DNA of 42,816 bases. It comes from Nostoc favosum CHAB5714. Its GTDB lineage: Bacteria > Cyanobacteriota > Cyanobacteriia > Cyanobacteriales > Nostocaceae. The notes under the pieces were generated by a model. The model was not told the origin of the DNA. It worked only from the letters and a program-made list of their open reading frames with translations, and ran no database searches. Shown here one piece after another: positions 9,432-17,504 of this stretch (position 1 is its first letter; the number at the start of each line of letters is the position of its first letter). The translations under genes were made by a program, and so were the position numbers. Location: positions 20,231-63,046 of the forward strand of contig NZ_JAIVFQ010000040.1 in assembly GCF_020829495.1 (NCBI RefSeq). The letters are read 5' to 3'.

Positions 9432-9534
9432 CAATACGCTTGGGTTAAGAAATTTGTCCGTTGAGGCAGGCTGTTCTTGAGCAGGGGATGCTGGCGTTGC
9501 AGGGGGGAGAAAAAAGCTTATCCCAAGCGTATTG
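9432..9534. mobile_element. CAATACG-type MITE, copy 1 (103 bp)
   Basis: Inverted termini CAATACGCTTGGG and CCCAAGCGTATTG enclose a non-coding interior containing AGGCAGGCTGTTCTTGAGCA and GGGGGGAGAAAAAAGCTT. An exact 10-bp duplication AGGAATAAGG lies at 9422-9431 and 9535-9544. Copies 2 and 3 are at 10557-10660 and 38818-38921. Confidence 0.88.
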
Positions 9535-9577
9535 AGGAATAAGGGACTTGCGGTCAAATAGTAGGTAAAATTGATAT

Positions 9578-9703
9578 CCCGCAAGGAACTGAAGTTCCTT
9601 GCTAATAGCAAAAGTCATCTGAAGATGACTAAATATACTCAAAAATATTTAGTCTACTTTAGTAGACTTTAGCTGTTAGCCTGGGAATTGATTCCCAGGC
9701 GGG
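9578..9703. repeat. Four-hairpin palindromic element, copy 2
   Basis: Same architecture as 8458-8575: CCCGC start, hairpin GCAAGGAACT/AGTTCCTTGC, the GCTAATAGC box, hairpins AGTCATC/GATGACT and AGTCTAC/GTAGACT, TGTTAGC, hairpin CCTGGGAAT/ATTCCCAGG, GGCGGG end. The stem sequences differ from copy 1 but pairing is kept. Confidence 0.85.
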
Positions 9704-9806
9704 TGAGGAAGCTAACAGATAAGCTATTTCTAGGCTTTTGTTGACACTAATAGGCAGTGCCCATAGGCGTCAATTTAACGTATAACTAAACCCTATTGGA
9801 TTTTAC

Positions 9807-10247
9807 TCAACTCACGATCGCACCCAACGCCCCATTCATAGATCCATTGACAGAAGAAAGGTTAACAGAATCGGCTGCTAAAGAATTGGTGACTTGGGAA
9901 TTGCTTATTAAGCTTTGCTTCTTCTTGGTATTACCTCGTCTAGCACCACCCGCCATCTCATATTCTTGGCTGTTTTTACCGTAACGGCTGCCAACTCCTA
10001 GTAACATTTTTTCTGACATCGTTATTACAGCCTGTTCTGCGTTATTCAGGTCATCTGTGAGTTTGTCAATGGTAGATAATGTAGTGTTGTAGGCAGCAAG
10101 CTTAGACCGGAGATCGTTAATTGTCATGGTGTAAGCTTGTATAGTCAATCCTTGGCCAAAGTCAAGTTCTACACTGATAGATTGTAAACTTTCAATCCGG
10201 CGATCGGCTCGTTCTAAAACGCTGGAATTTCTTTTACGACGTGCCAT
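9807..10247 (-). CDS. Conserved-looking hypothetical protein, 146 residues
   Basis: I do not recognise a named family. The N-terminus (ARRKRNSSVLERADRR) is very basic. A central helical stretch with heptad-like spacing (LRSKLAAYNTTLSTIDKL, about residues 46-63) suggests a coiled coil. It is followed by a Gly/Tyr/Lys-rich segment (SRYGKNSQEYEMAGGARR) and a Ser/Asn-rich tail of low complexity. There is no signal peptide or membrane segment. The YGKxSxEYEMAGG segment looks conserved rather than random, which supports a real gene. The ATG at 10247 has only a weak upstream purine stretch. It stands alone among repeats; a DNA-binding or structural role would be a guess. Confidence 0.7.
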   Translation of the reverse strand: MARRKRNSSVLERADRRIESLQSISVELDFGQGLTIQAYTMTINDLRSKLAAYNTTLSTIDKLTDDLNNAEQAVITMSEKMLLGVGSRYGKNSQEYEMAGGARRGNTKKKQSLISNSQVTNSLAADSVNLSSVNGSMNGALGAIVS

Positions 10248-10403
10248 AATGCATCTCTGTTACTAGGTTGCTAGTACTGTTTTATACGAAAAGATTTCTG
10301 ATTGTCATGGGGAAATATATCAAATCAGTTGCGATTGCATCTCTAAAGGTTTAGTTAATTTCACTTAGGCTATATCTTACTATAGGTAGTAAATAAATTT
10401 GTT

Positions 10404-10436
10404 CTGCCTGGTTGGTGAGCGAAGCCGAACCACTGC
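10404..10436. repeat. 33-bp dispersed repeat, copy 1
   Basis: The unit CTGCCTGGTTGGTGAGCGAA continues into GCCGAACCACTGC. It is nearly identical to 10680-10712, and the inner GGTTGG...CGAACC can fold. This lies in the non-coding stretch 10248-11235, which holds only repeats. Confidence 0.85.
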
Positions 10437-10476
10437 CCTCCAATACTGTTCGGTTAAGCCTAAAAAATAACTCTAA

Positions 10477-10553
10477 TGTAGGTTGGGTTGAGGAACGAAA
10501 CCCAACATTTTCAAAGATTTGTTGGGTAACACTAAAGTTCAACCCAACCTACA
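10477..10553. repeat. 77-bp inverted-repeat element
   Basis: The arms TGTAGGTTGGGTTGA and TTCAACCCAACCTACA are exact inverted repeats, and an inner AAACCCAAC/GTTGGGT pair nests within them. It is non-coding and may be a small non-autonomous element. No clear target duplication is seen, because another element inserted immediately to its right. Confidence 0.8.
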
Positions 10554-10556
10554 AAT

Positions 10557-10660
10557 CAATACGGTTCAGTTAAGCAAATTTATCTGTTAAGGCAGGCTGT
10601 TCTTGAGCAGGGGAGGCAGAGGAAGCAGGGGGAGAAAAAAAGCTTAACTGAACTGTATTG
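10557..10660. mobile_element. CAATACG-type MITE, copy 2 (104 bp)
   Basis: The inverted termini CAATACGGTTCAGTTAAGC and GCTTAACTGAACTGTATTG match with one difference. The interior shares AGGCAGGCTGTTCTTGAGCA and GGGGGAGAAAAAAAGCTT with copy 1. A perfect 10-bp target duplication ACCTACAAAT lies at 10547-10556 and 10661-10670; it overlaps the end of the 77-bp element, so this one inserted later. Confidence 0.9.
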
Positions 10661-10679
10661 ACCTACAAATCTTCTTAAC

Positions 10680-10712
10680 CTGCCTGGTTGGTGAGCGAAG
10701 CCGAACCACTGC
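10680..10712. repeat. 33-bp dispersed repeat, copy 2
   Basis: Nearly identical to 10404-10436, lying about 275 bp away on the same strand. Confidence 0.85.
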
Positions 10713-10752
10713 GCTCTGCCTTTGTTCGATAGATTCATAAGTTCGTTACAAC

Positions 10753-10960
10753 AATTGCTGCAATGATTTAAGCCTTTCTTATACATGGAAGAACATTTGT
10801 TGCAAAGTATTAAACATTTGCAGCAACGACTTATACATTTGCTGCAATGATTTAAGCCTTTCTTATACATGGAAGAACATTTGTTGCAAAGTATTAAGCA
10901 TTTGTAGCAACTGCTTATACATTTGCAATAAAAACTTAAGCCTTTCTTATAGATGAAGTA
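10753..10960. repeat. 84-bp minisatellite with 21-bp substructure
   Basis: The unit beginning TTGCTGCAATGATTTAAGCC repeats at an 84-bp offset (10755, 10839, partial near 10922). Each unit is itself built of roughly 21-bp pieces beginning TTG(C/T)(T/A)GCAA. No gene is supported; a minus-strand Cys-rich reading frame is most likely a by-product. Confidence 0.8.
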
Positions 10961-11079
10961 ATCTTAGCTGCAAAGGTTTAAATTTTCACAGTTTCAAGCG
11001 TAGGAGCGATCGTTTTGCTTGTTGTCTGAGATAATACCTCTTGCATAAATTAAAAATAAGAACCCCAAAGCTACGCTTT

Positions 11080-11230
11080 TTCTCTTACGAGACGTTACCG
11101 CCTTAAGCGAAGCTATGCCGAAGGCGTTCGCGTTAGCGTCTCTGAAAGAGAAGCCTCTCGAACGCGAGTGCGTTTTTGTTCGCGCAGCGTCCCGAACGGA
11201 AGGACAAGAGAAGGCTTTACGCTTCATTTA
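11080..11230. repeat. Composite dispersed repeat (GCGTTAGCGTCTC type)
   Basis: A mosaic of short inverted pieces (TCTCTTACGAGACG, GAAGGCGTTCGCGTTAGCG, TCTCTGAAAGAGAAGCC, CTCGAACGCGAGTGCG). The same word stock recurs at 19370-19430, 40760-40800 and inside the TVP38 gene at 41735-41800. It is non-coding. Confidence 0.7.
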
Positions 11231-11235
11231 CAACA

Positions 11236-11421
11236 CTAGGGTGGGGAAATCTCCAAATCTTTGCAAATTTTGATAGCTAGAATATCAACAATCTCAGTAT
11301 GTCTTGGAACTGCCGAGGTTCTGTTGTTTGATGGATTGTAATAAATCGTATGCCTTCCACCCTCTCGAAGAAACAAACAGCCGTTCTTTTCCAAATGGCG
11401 AATCAATTCACGTCTTTTCAC
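11236..11421 (-). CDS. HicA-type mRNA interferase toxin
   Basis: A 61-residue HicA/YcfA family toxin. The family is a small dsRBD-like RNase that cleaves mRNA and is blocked by HicB. It shows the usual start KRRELIRHLEKNGC, then the EGGRHTIYYNP segment with the catalytic His (about residue 23), and RHTEIVDILAIKICKDL. The start is a GTG at 11421 whose G is also the last base of the hicB TAG stop (TAGTG), so translation is almost certainly coupled. The order antitoxin then toxin is one of the two known for HicBA. The length is normal for the family. Confidence 0.92.
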   Translation of the reverse strand: MKRRELIRHLEKNGCLFLREGGRHTIYYNPSNNRTSAVPRHTEIVDILAIKICKDLEISPP

Positions 11422-11642
11422 TATAATTTGACATTAATCTGTTCACGGACGACATCTTTACCGGAGAGTTGTTGCTCTGCGAGTTCCCGATTTGATATTA
11501 GAATCAACTCTATCGCTTCCCGTAGACTTTCTCTAGCTTCTTCCAGCGTTCTCTCTTGGACATTTGCACCTGGTAACTCTTGAACGTAGCCAATATACCA
11601 GTCATCTAACTTTTCGTATACAGCAGTAAAAGAATTTTCCAT
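11421..11642 (-). CDS. HicB-type antitoxin
   Basis: A 73-residue HicB family antitoxin with the degraded RNase H-like core: AVYEKLDDWYIGYVQELPGANVQ, then TLEEARESLREAIELIL. It is short, and no C-terminal DNA-binding domain is visible, so autoregulation may depend on another factor. It overlaps hicA by one base. The upstream ribosome-binding site is weak (AATAAAAATT before ATG). Confidence 0.9.
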   Translation of the reverse strand: MENSFTAVYEKLDDWYIGYVQELPGANVQERTLEEARESLREAIELILISNRELAEQQLSGKDVVREQINVKL

Positions 11643-11694
11643 AATTTTTATTAATCGTTAGTGTCTTAATTTGAACTTTTAACGCATCTACTTT

Positions 11695-14600
11695 CTAAAC
11701 CGTCACACCCTCCAACTCCTCATCTGTCAACTCATACAATTGACGCAACTTATCCAACTTATCACCATCAGCTTCCCAGAAACCCCGCCCATGTGCCTCC
11801 AACATTCTCCCTAAAATATTGCGAAAAGCTTCAGGATTTGCCTTGCGTAATTTATCCGCCATCTCTGCGTCTAACGCATAAGTATCAGCCGCTTGGTCAT
11901 AAACCCAATCATCGGTAAAATCGGCAGTACCACCCCAACCAATCAACGCCGTCATTCGTTGGGAAATTTCAAAAGCACCACCAGAACCTTGATTCGCCAT
12001 CGCTTGCGCCCATTTGGGATTTACCAACTTAGTGCGGTACTCCATTCGCAGCAAATCATCTAAATTGCGCGGTGTAGTATCCTTCGAGAAACTTTCCACA
12101 AAACTGGTTGTAACCTTCTTCCCGCCTTGTTTTTCTGCTGCCCTTTTCAACCCGCCAGTATTAGCGTAATATTCTTGAATATCAGTTAAACCATATTCAA
12201 CCGAATCGATTTCTTGAACAATGCGATCGCTAGTTTTTAACAACGTATTCAACACTTCCGGTCTAGCTTGACCTTTATCTTCTCTCCCATAGCTGAATAC
12301 ATTGCGACTTTGCCAAGTATTGCCTAACTCCTCACCAGATTCCCAGTTACCATCCACCACCCTATCATTCACCAAAGAACCAAAATCACCCGCCGGATTA
12401 GAAAACAATCTCGCCGATGCATTCTCTACACCTTGGGCTTTCAAAGCCAAAGCATGTCTTCTAATAAAATTTTGATCATCTGATTCATCAGCATCAGCCG
12501 CCCGTTGAAATAAATCATCCAACAATTCGATGATATTTACAAAACTATCCCGGAAAATTCCAGACAAATTACCCAACACATCAATGCGGGGATGTCCAAC
12601 CTCCGCCAACGGCTTCAATTCATAACGAACAACTCTACCAGTTCCTTCCTTAACAGGTTCAGCCCCCACCAACTCCAAAAGAATCCCCAGAGATTCACCC
12701 TTAGTTTTAATCGCATCCAATCCCCATAACATCACCGCCACCGTTTCCGGATATTTCCCATATTCATCCAAATGCTGGGCGATAATTTTTTGAGCAATTT
12801 CTCGTCCCCGTTCATAAGCAGCAGGTGAAGGCATCCGATAAGGATCTAAAGCATGAATATTCCTCCCCGTAGGCAAAACCCCAGCCCCATCCCTTAACAA
12901 ATCCCCACCAGGCGCAGGCGGAATATACTCCCCATTCAACCCCCTTAACAAATTCGTTAACTCATCCGTAGATTGCATCAACAAATCCCTTATTAGCCTT
13001 TCCTCTTCTTCGCGTCCTTTGCGCCTTTGCGGTTCGTTTACTCCATCCTCCCCCCCAAAATAAGCCTCCAAATACGACCCCAACTCCTCCTCATTCGGTG
13101 CTTCCCCCAAAGTATGCAACCCAGAAGAAAACAACCGATTTTCTAAAACCTGCAAATATTCATACAACTCCACCAAATAATCATCAAAAGCATGACCACT
13201 AAACATCCGCACATTCTCCGGCGTAAACGCAATCCCCAACCGTTTAGCATCCTCAAACGGACAATCTGCATCCAACCCAGAGTCTACAATTTTTTTACAA
13301 ATCCCTTCCTTCAAAACATAATTCTTTTGCGGATCTTCACGATACTCCGAAATCAAATCACGCAACGCCACCAATTCCTTATACAAACCTGCACGCCCAT
13401 AAGGAGGTACATTATGAGAAATCAATACACCATAACCGCGACGTTTTGCCAACATAGACTCAGACGGATTATTCGCCGCATATATATATAGATTAGGCAA
13501 ATTTCCTAACAGAATATCCGACCAAGAATAACCCGTATTACCCAACGGAGAACCAGGCAACCATTCCACCGTCCCATGCATTCCAAAGTGAACGACAGCA
13601 TCAGCTTCAAACTCATTTTGCAGCCATTTATAATAAGCAGCATATTGCGGATGAGGCGTTAAATCCCGTTCAAACATTAAACGCATCGGGTCGCCTTGTA
13701 TACCCAAAGGTGGTTGTACACCTATCCACACATTTCCTAATTGCACACCGCCAATCTGAAAATCATCGCCATAAGTTTTAATACCAGTCCCCGTGAGAGA
13801 TTTCCATTGTTTTTCGATGCGGGAGGTTTGCAGATATCCCAGCCATTTTTCTAAGGTACGGGCGTTAACGGACGCAGGGATATTCTTTGCATCATCAATT
13901 TCATCCGCCTCTTTCACCCAGCGAATCAATTCTTCCCCATCTTCTGGTAAATCCCCGACGGTGTAACCTTGTTCTTTGAGTGCATGGAGAAACTTCAGCA
14001 AACTACGCGGCACATTTAATAATGCAGCTGTACCCACAGCACCATAACCCGGAGGAAAGCCATATAAAATGATGGCAATCTTGCGTTCCGATGCAGGTTT
14101 TTGCCGCAAAGCCACCCAAGTTTTTACCCTACCAATTAATCGCTGCACCCGTTCGGGAACCAGATAAATATTTTCGCCCACCAAACCGCCGAGGGGAACG
14201 GTATCAATAGCCCCATCCAATTCTGGTAATGCGTACAACACGACACTTTGCAATCCGCCGACACCTTGGCGCGTCCACGAGGAAATATCTTGAATTAATA
14301 GTGGTGCAGCAACAATATAAGGTACATTCTTGGCAGTGAGGATGCGTTTTGCTACTTCCACTTGACGCCCTGCTTCCATTGAACCAGCCGGGCCACCCAC
14401 CAGAGGAAAGCCGATTGTCGAAACGATCGCATCTACTTTTGCTGCTTCACTTGATAGTGAGGGAGTCTCTATATTGCCTAGTTGTCGTTGCTGAATTTCA
14501 TGGTCGGTTGTCATCAAATCTCGTACCGCCACATGTCCTTCCACGCCGTTGATGAAGATGGGTAAAGGAGTTAACCCAGCTTTTTCAAAACTGCGAATTA

Positions 14601-15501
14601 GTTGGGGAATGTAGGGTTGTTTGGTGATGACGTGTTTACGGTAGAGGAGAATTCCGATAACTGGGGAGACGCGATTTGGGGATACGCGATTTGGGGATAC
14701 GCGATTTGGGGATACGCGATTTGGGGATACGCGATTTGGGGATACGCGATTTGGGGATACGCGATTTGGGGATACGCGATTTGGGGATACGCGATTTGGG
14801 AAGACGCGATGAATCGCGTCTCTACAATGGGTTTTATACCATTCCAAATATTCGCGGGGCGATTCAAAAAACCCTTGATAGTCGGGGTGGAGTAATCCGA
14901 TGTTGGGGGTTTCAATTAGCGGGGGAATGTCGCCGACTTTTAAATTTAAATATTTTTCTGCCAGTGTCCAGAATAATGAGGCTACGTTTTCTGGGCCGCC
15001 AGCATTCCAGTAACTATAGATAATTAACCAGTTGCGTAAGTCTTGGACTTTTTGCACTGGGACATATTTCAATAGTTTGGGGCCAATTTTTAAGAAGCTG
15101 ATGTAACCAGCGAGTTTGTCTTCTTCTCGTCCGTTGCTAAATTTGTCAAGGATGAATTTGACTGGTTTGGGCATTCCTTTGGGTTTGTCGCCAATGGCAA
15201 AGTCACCCACCTTGGTTAAACTCATCAATTCCAAGGCTGACTCAAAGACTAGGCGAATGGGAATTTGGGCAATGCGATCGCGCAGCCACACAACCTGGTC
15301 ATAATCAAATAGTAGGCTACCGAAAAACACATCAGCGCCATCAAGTGCTGCTTCTACCTCAGTGCGTTTGTTGGTAAGATCGCGATCGCTAAATACCCGA
15401 ATATCCAACTCAGGACAGCGAGAGTTAGCCAAAAAAGCTGCTTTTCTATACAAATCAGCGTTAAACGATTCAAACCCAGCAACCAAGACGATGCGTTTCA
15501 T
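11695..15501 (-). CDS. bchH: Magnesium chelatase subunit H, BchH/ChlH-type paralogue
   Basis: A 1268-residue member of the CobN/Mg-chelatase H family, the large porphyrin-binding subunit that inserts Mg2+ into protoporphyrin IX together with the I and D subunits. The N-terminal region starts KRIVLVAGFESFNADLY. The core motifs are GIQGDPMRLMF, HFGMHGTVEWLPG, NNPSESMLAKRRGYG, KAQGVENASARLFSNPAGDFG, LRMEYRTKLVNPKWAQAM, GWGGTADFTDDWVYDQ and MLEAHGRGFWEAD. These favour Mg-chelatase H over cobaltochelatase CobN. It is shorter than the usual cyanobacterial ChlH (about 1330) and lacks its N-terminus, so it is probably a second H paralogue. Two oddities: nine copies of NRVSP at residues 233-277 and a charged insert NEPQRRKGREEEER, both derived from dispersed DNA repeats. 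No chlI or chlD is nearby. Confidence 0.87.
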   Translation of the reverse strand: MKRIVLVAGFESFNADLYRKAAFLANSRCPELDIRVFSDRDLTNKRTEVEAALDGADVFFGSLLFDYDQVVWLRDRIAQIPIRLVFESALELMSLTKVGDFAIGDKPKGMPKPVKFILDKFSNGREEDKLAGYISFLKIGPKLLKYVPVQKVQDLRNWLIIYSYWNAGGPENVASLFWTLAEKYLNLKVGDIPPLIETPNIGLLHPDYQGFFESPREYLEWYKTHCRDAIHRVFPNRVSPNRVSPNRVSPNRVSPNRVSPNRVSPNRVSPNRVSPNRVSPVIGILLYRKHVITKQPYIPQLIRSFEKAGLTPLPIFINGVEGHVAVRDLMTTDHEIQQRQLGNIETPSLSSEAAKVDAIVSTIGFPLVGGPAGSMEAGRQVEVAKRILTAKNVPYIVAAPLLIQDISSWTRQGVGGLQSVVLYALPELDGAIDTVPLGGLVGENIYLVPERVQRLIGRVKTWVALRQKPASERKIAIILYGFPPGYGAVGTAALLNVPRSLLKFLHALKEQGYTVGDLPEDGEELIRWVKEADEIDDAKNIPASVNARTLEKWLGYLQTSRIEKQWKSLTGTGIKTYGDDFQIGGVQLGNVWIGVQPPLGIQGDPMRLMFERDLTPHPQYAAYYKWLQNEFEADAVVHFGMHGTVEWLPGSPLGNTGYSWSDILLGNLPNLYIYAANNPSESMLAKRRGYGVLISHNVPPYGRAGLYKELVALRDLISEYREDPQKNYVLKEGICKKIVDSGLDADCPFEDAKRLGIAFTPENVRMFSGHAFDDYLVELYEYLQVLENRLFSSGLHTLGEAPNEEELGSYLEAYFGGEDGVNEPQRRKGREEEERLIRDLLMQSTDELTNLLRGLNGEYIPPAPGGDLLRDGAGVLPTGRNIHALDPYRMPSPAAYERGREIAQKIIAQHLDEYGKYPETVAVMLWGLDAIKTKGESLGILLELVGAEPVKEGTGRVVRYELKPLAEVGHPRIDVLGNLSGIFRDSFVNIIELLDDLFQRAADADESDDQNFIRRHALALKAQGVENASARLFSNPAGDFGSLVNDRVVDGNWESGEELGNTWQSRNVFSYGREDKGQARPEVLNTLLKTSDRIVQEIDSVEYGLTDIQEYYANTGGLKRAAEKQGGKKVTTSFVESFSKDTTPRNLDDLLRMEYRTKLVNPKWAQAMANQGSGGAFEISQRMTALIGWGGTADFTDDWVYDQAADTYALDAEMADKLRKANPEAFRNILGRMLEAHGRGFWEADGDKLDKLRQLYELTDEELEGVTV
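14671..14805. repeat. 15-bp in-frame tandem repeat, nine units
   Basis: Eight exact copies of GCGATTTGGGGATAC and one variant lie inside the chelatase gene, followed by the palindrome GACGCGATGAATCGCGTC. A 15-bp period keeps the reading frame and gives the pentapeptide NRVSP. Confidence 0.95.
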
Positions 15502-15601
15502 GCCTGTAAGCTACGAAATATTTCTTTACTTTGATCTTAAACCTGCTTTCAGGCTGATTGTTAAATATCTACCAACAGATTTTGGTCATTTAGCCGTACT
15601 A

Positions 15602-15921
15602 GTACAGAATGGCGGAAATAAACATCCTATTTATTCAGGCACAAAAGCCTGTGTTATCGGTTTTCTTGCTTTTACCCCTCTGCCTTCTTGCAGTAATACA
15701 GCTCGGCGCAAATAAACCTACCATTTCATTACAGCCAGAAAGCCTTTTGACTTTTGACTTTTAACTAGTTCCGTGGGTTTAAGTCCCCCGGTTCAATAAA
15801 AATTTTGTTTTGTGTTGGGGTTAAATCCCCATTACAAAACAAAATTTACGAATTACGTTAGCGCAGCGTTAGCGAGTCATCGAGCGTCATTACGAATTAT
15901 TTAACTTCCGCCAAGCTGTAC
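15602..15921. mobile_element. 320-bp inverted-repeat element with GTACAG ends
   Basis: Termini GTACAGAATGGCGGAAATAA (left) and, on the other strand, GTACAGCTTGGCGGAAGTTA (right) match at most positions. TA flanks both ends, compatible with a TA target duplication. The inside has no gene. It contains an inverted pair AAAATTTTGTTTTGT/ACAAAACAAAATTT (15800-15845) and a CGTTAGCGCAGCGTTAGCGA repeat. The rest of 15502-16178 holds nothing I recognise. Confidence 0.6.
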
Positions 15922-16178
15922 TAGGTACATTTGTCATAGCTTTCTACTTTTACGAAGCGTTATTATTTTAAGGATGGGGGTAATTGCTGCATTTCAGTTT
16001 ATTGCAACAATCACTATATTGTTTCTGATTTTGATAAATTATGAGGGTTGTGTTTTTTCTTCCAATAAACCTTGCAAAAAGCGGGCTTTGCCACATAAAA
16101 TCTGCTTAAAAAGTTTGCAAAAAACTTATTTTATTTATCAGTATGTTAATGGTTAAAATAATGCCGAGGTTGCCAATA

Positions 16179-16373
16179 ATATCATGTTCACTTGATTACT
16201 TATTAAACCCGAAGAACCCCAAAGAGACAATCGTCGCTTCGTCTCCCCTCCTGCTTGCGGGGAGGGGAGATTTTGGGGAGCCAGTGCGGTCTTGGGGTTC
16301 ACCTGCGTGGAGCCGGATAGCGTGTGGGGTGCAATGACTGTGGAAATCATAACTAATTATGCGAACATGATAT
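16179..16373. mobile_element. ATATCATGT-type element, copy A
   Basis: Exact 11-bp terminal inverted repeats ATATCATGTTC and GAACATGATAT. The interior holds a GAACCCCAAAGAG...CTTGGGGTTC outer pair and a CTCCCCTCC/GGGGAGGGGAG inner hairpin. Related elements are at 20662-20799 and 41834-41973. It is non-coding and lies just upstream of the amidase gene. Confidence 0.75.
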
Positions 16374-16465
16374 AAGTAGCTAAACAAATTTAGGAACAAA
16401 ACTTTTCCTCTCAAACTTGAAGAGTTTTGAAGCAGTATCAAAATAAGTAAGTTAAGGATTAAATC

Positions 16466-17407
16466 ATGAAATTTGGAATTGATAGTGGGCACAATTGTCC
16501 ACCAGACACAGGAGCTAGAGGCATCAAAGTTGAGGATAATTTAACTTTAGATGTAGGTAATAGAGTTATAGCCAAGTTAAGAGCTTTAGGAAATGAAGTC
16601 GTAGTATGTAAACCAAGTAGTGCTAGTACAGTCCGTGACTCACTCTCAAAAAGATGTTCTACAGCTAATGCGAGTAGAGTAGATATTTTTGTTTCAATTC
16701 ATTTTAATGCTTTTAACAGACAAGCTAATGGCACAGAAGTTTTTGCAACTAGCGAAAATGGAAGAAAAATCGCTAAACCTGTATTAGATGAAATTGTCAA
16801 GTTAGGATTTTTTAATCGTGGCGTTAAGAGTGGTTCGCACTTGTATGTTCTGAAAAATACAGATATGCCTGCTATCTTGATAGAATGTTGCTTTGTCGAT
16901 TCGCAAAAAGATATGAATCTTTTTAATCCTGAAGCAATGGCTAATGCGATCGTCAAAGGCTTAACTGGTAAATTGCCAAGTGTTCCTGTTAACCCTGTAC
17001 AAGATGAAGAAGATAATGTAGATGCCACTATTCTCCGACTGCAAAAATCCTTAAATCGGCTCAAAATAACTGATAGAAATGGTAAGGCGTTAGTAGAAGA
17101 TGGCTTCACCGGGGCTAATACAAAATCTGCCGTAGAAAAATTTCAGACTATTGTTGAAGTTCAAGCGACTGGAATTGCTGACTCAACTACATGGAATGCC
17201 ATAAATCTAATTTTGGCAAAACGAATTATCAGAGCAAACCATGCCGGTGGTGCAGTTGTCAGATACTTGCAATACCGTTTAGGTGTTGAGAATGATGGCG
17301 TCTACGGGCCGCAAACAGAGGTTGCTATTAAGAACTTTCAAAAGCAAAATGGTTTAGATGCTGATGGGATTATCGGCCCTGCTAGCTGGCAGAAATTAAT
17401 TGGTTAG
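16466..17407 (+). CDS. N-acetylmuramoyl-L-alanine amidase with two peptidoglycan-binding domains
   Basis: A 313-residue zinc amidase (Amidase_3 family), which cleaves the amide bond between MurNAc and the stem peptide. The catalytic domain (about 1-170) shows Zn ligands His9 (DSGHN), Glu23 and His79 (SIHFNA) and the catalytic Glu140 (LIECCFVD). Two PG_binding_1 domains follow: residues 188-250 (LQKSLNRL...GFTGANTKSAVEKFQ) and 262-312 (YLQYRLGVENDGVYG...WQKLIG). There is no signal peptide, so it is either released by lysis or an unusual route, or acts in the cytoplasm; prophage-like endolysins have the same layout, but no phage genes are nearby. The ATG at 16466 is preceded by AAGGAT. Low GC and little HIP1 make it look compositionally different from its neighbours. 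Confidence 0.92.
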   Translation: MKFGIDSGHNCPPDTGARGIKVEDNLTLDVGNRVIAKLRALGNEVVVCKPSSASTVRDSLSKRCSTANASRVDIFVSIHFNAFNRQANGTEVFATSENGRKIAKPVLDEIVKLGFFNRGVKSGSHLYVLKNTDMPAILIECCFVDSQKDMNLFNPEAMANAIVKGLTGKLPSVPVNPVQDEEDNVDATILRLQKSLNRLKITDRNGKALVEDGFTGANTKSAVEKFQTIVEVQATGIADSTTWNAINLILAKRIIRANHAGGAVVRYLQYRLGVENDGVYGPQTEVAIKNFQKQNGLDADGIIGPASWQKLIG

Positions 17408-17424
17408 ATTGAGGGGTAGGCATG

Positions 17425-17466
17425 GTTCGTAGTTAGGGCTTTAGCGCTAAAGCACCAACTACGAAC
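17425..17466. repeat. Palindrome after the amidase gene, possible terminator
   Basis: GTTCGTAGTT and AACTACGAAC enclose a strong inner stem GGGCTTTAGC/GCTAAAGC. It could end transcription from the amidase gene 18 bp upstream, but no T tract follows, so it may simply be a dispersed palindromic repeat. Confidence 0.55.
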
Positions 17467-17504
17467 TTATACGATTGGCTATTACCGAAAAAATGAGTCT
17501 ATAG

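Noticed and set aside
10580..10870. Minus-strand Cys-rich open frame
   Set aside because: It runs across a MITE, a dispersed repeat and the minisatellite; its cysteines come from the repeat TTGCTGCAA.
10994..11227. 77-residue open frame, Arg/Ser/Ala-rich
   Set aside because: Entirely encoded by the composite dispersed repeat; no conserved domain.
14598..15023. Open frames with IAYPQ or GIRDL repeats on both strands
   Set aside because: Other frames of the 15-bp repeat inside the chelatase gene.
11695..15501. Calling the chelatase CobN (cobaltochelatase)
   Set aside because: The N-terminus, the LRMEYRTKLVNPKWAQAM and GWGGTADFTDDWVYDQ motifs and the length fit the Mg-chelatase H branch better.
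15974..16156. 60-residue open frame before the amidase
   Set aside because: No recognisable domain; AT-rich; no ribosome-binding site other than a weak AAGGATG.
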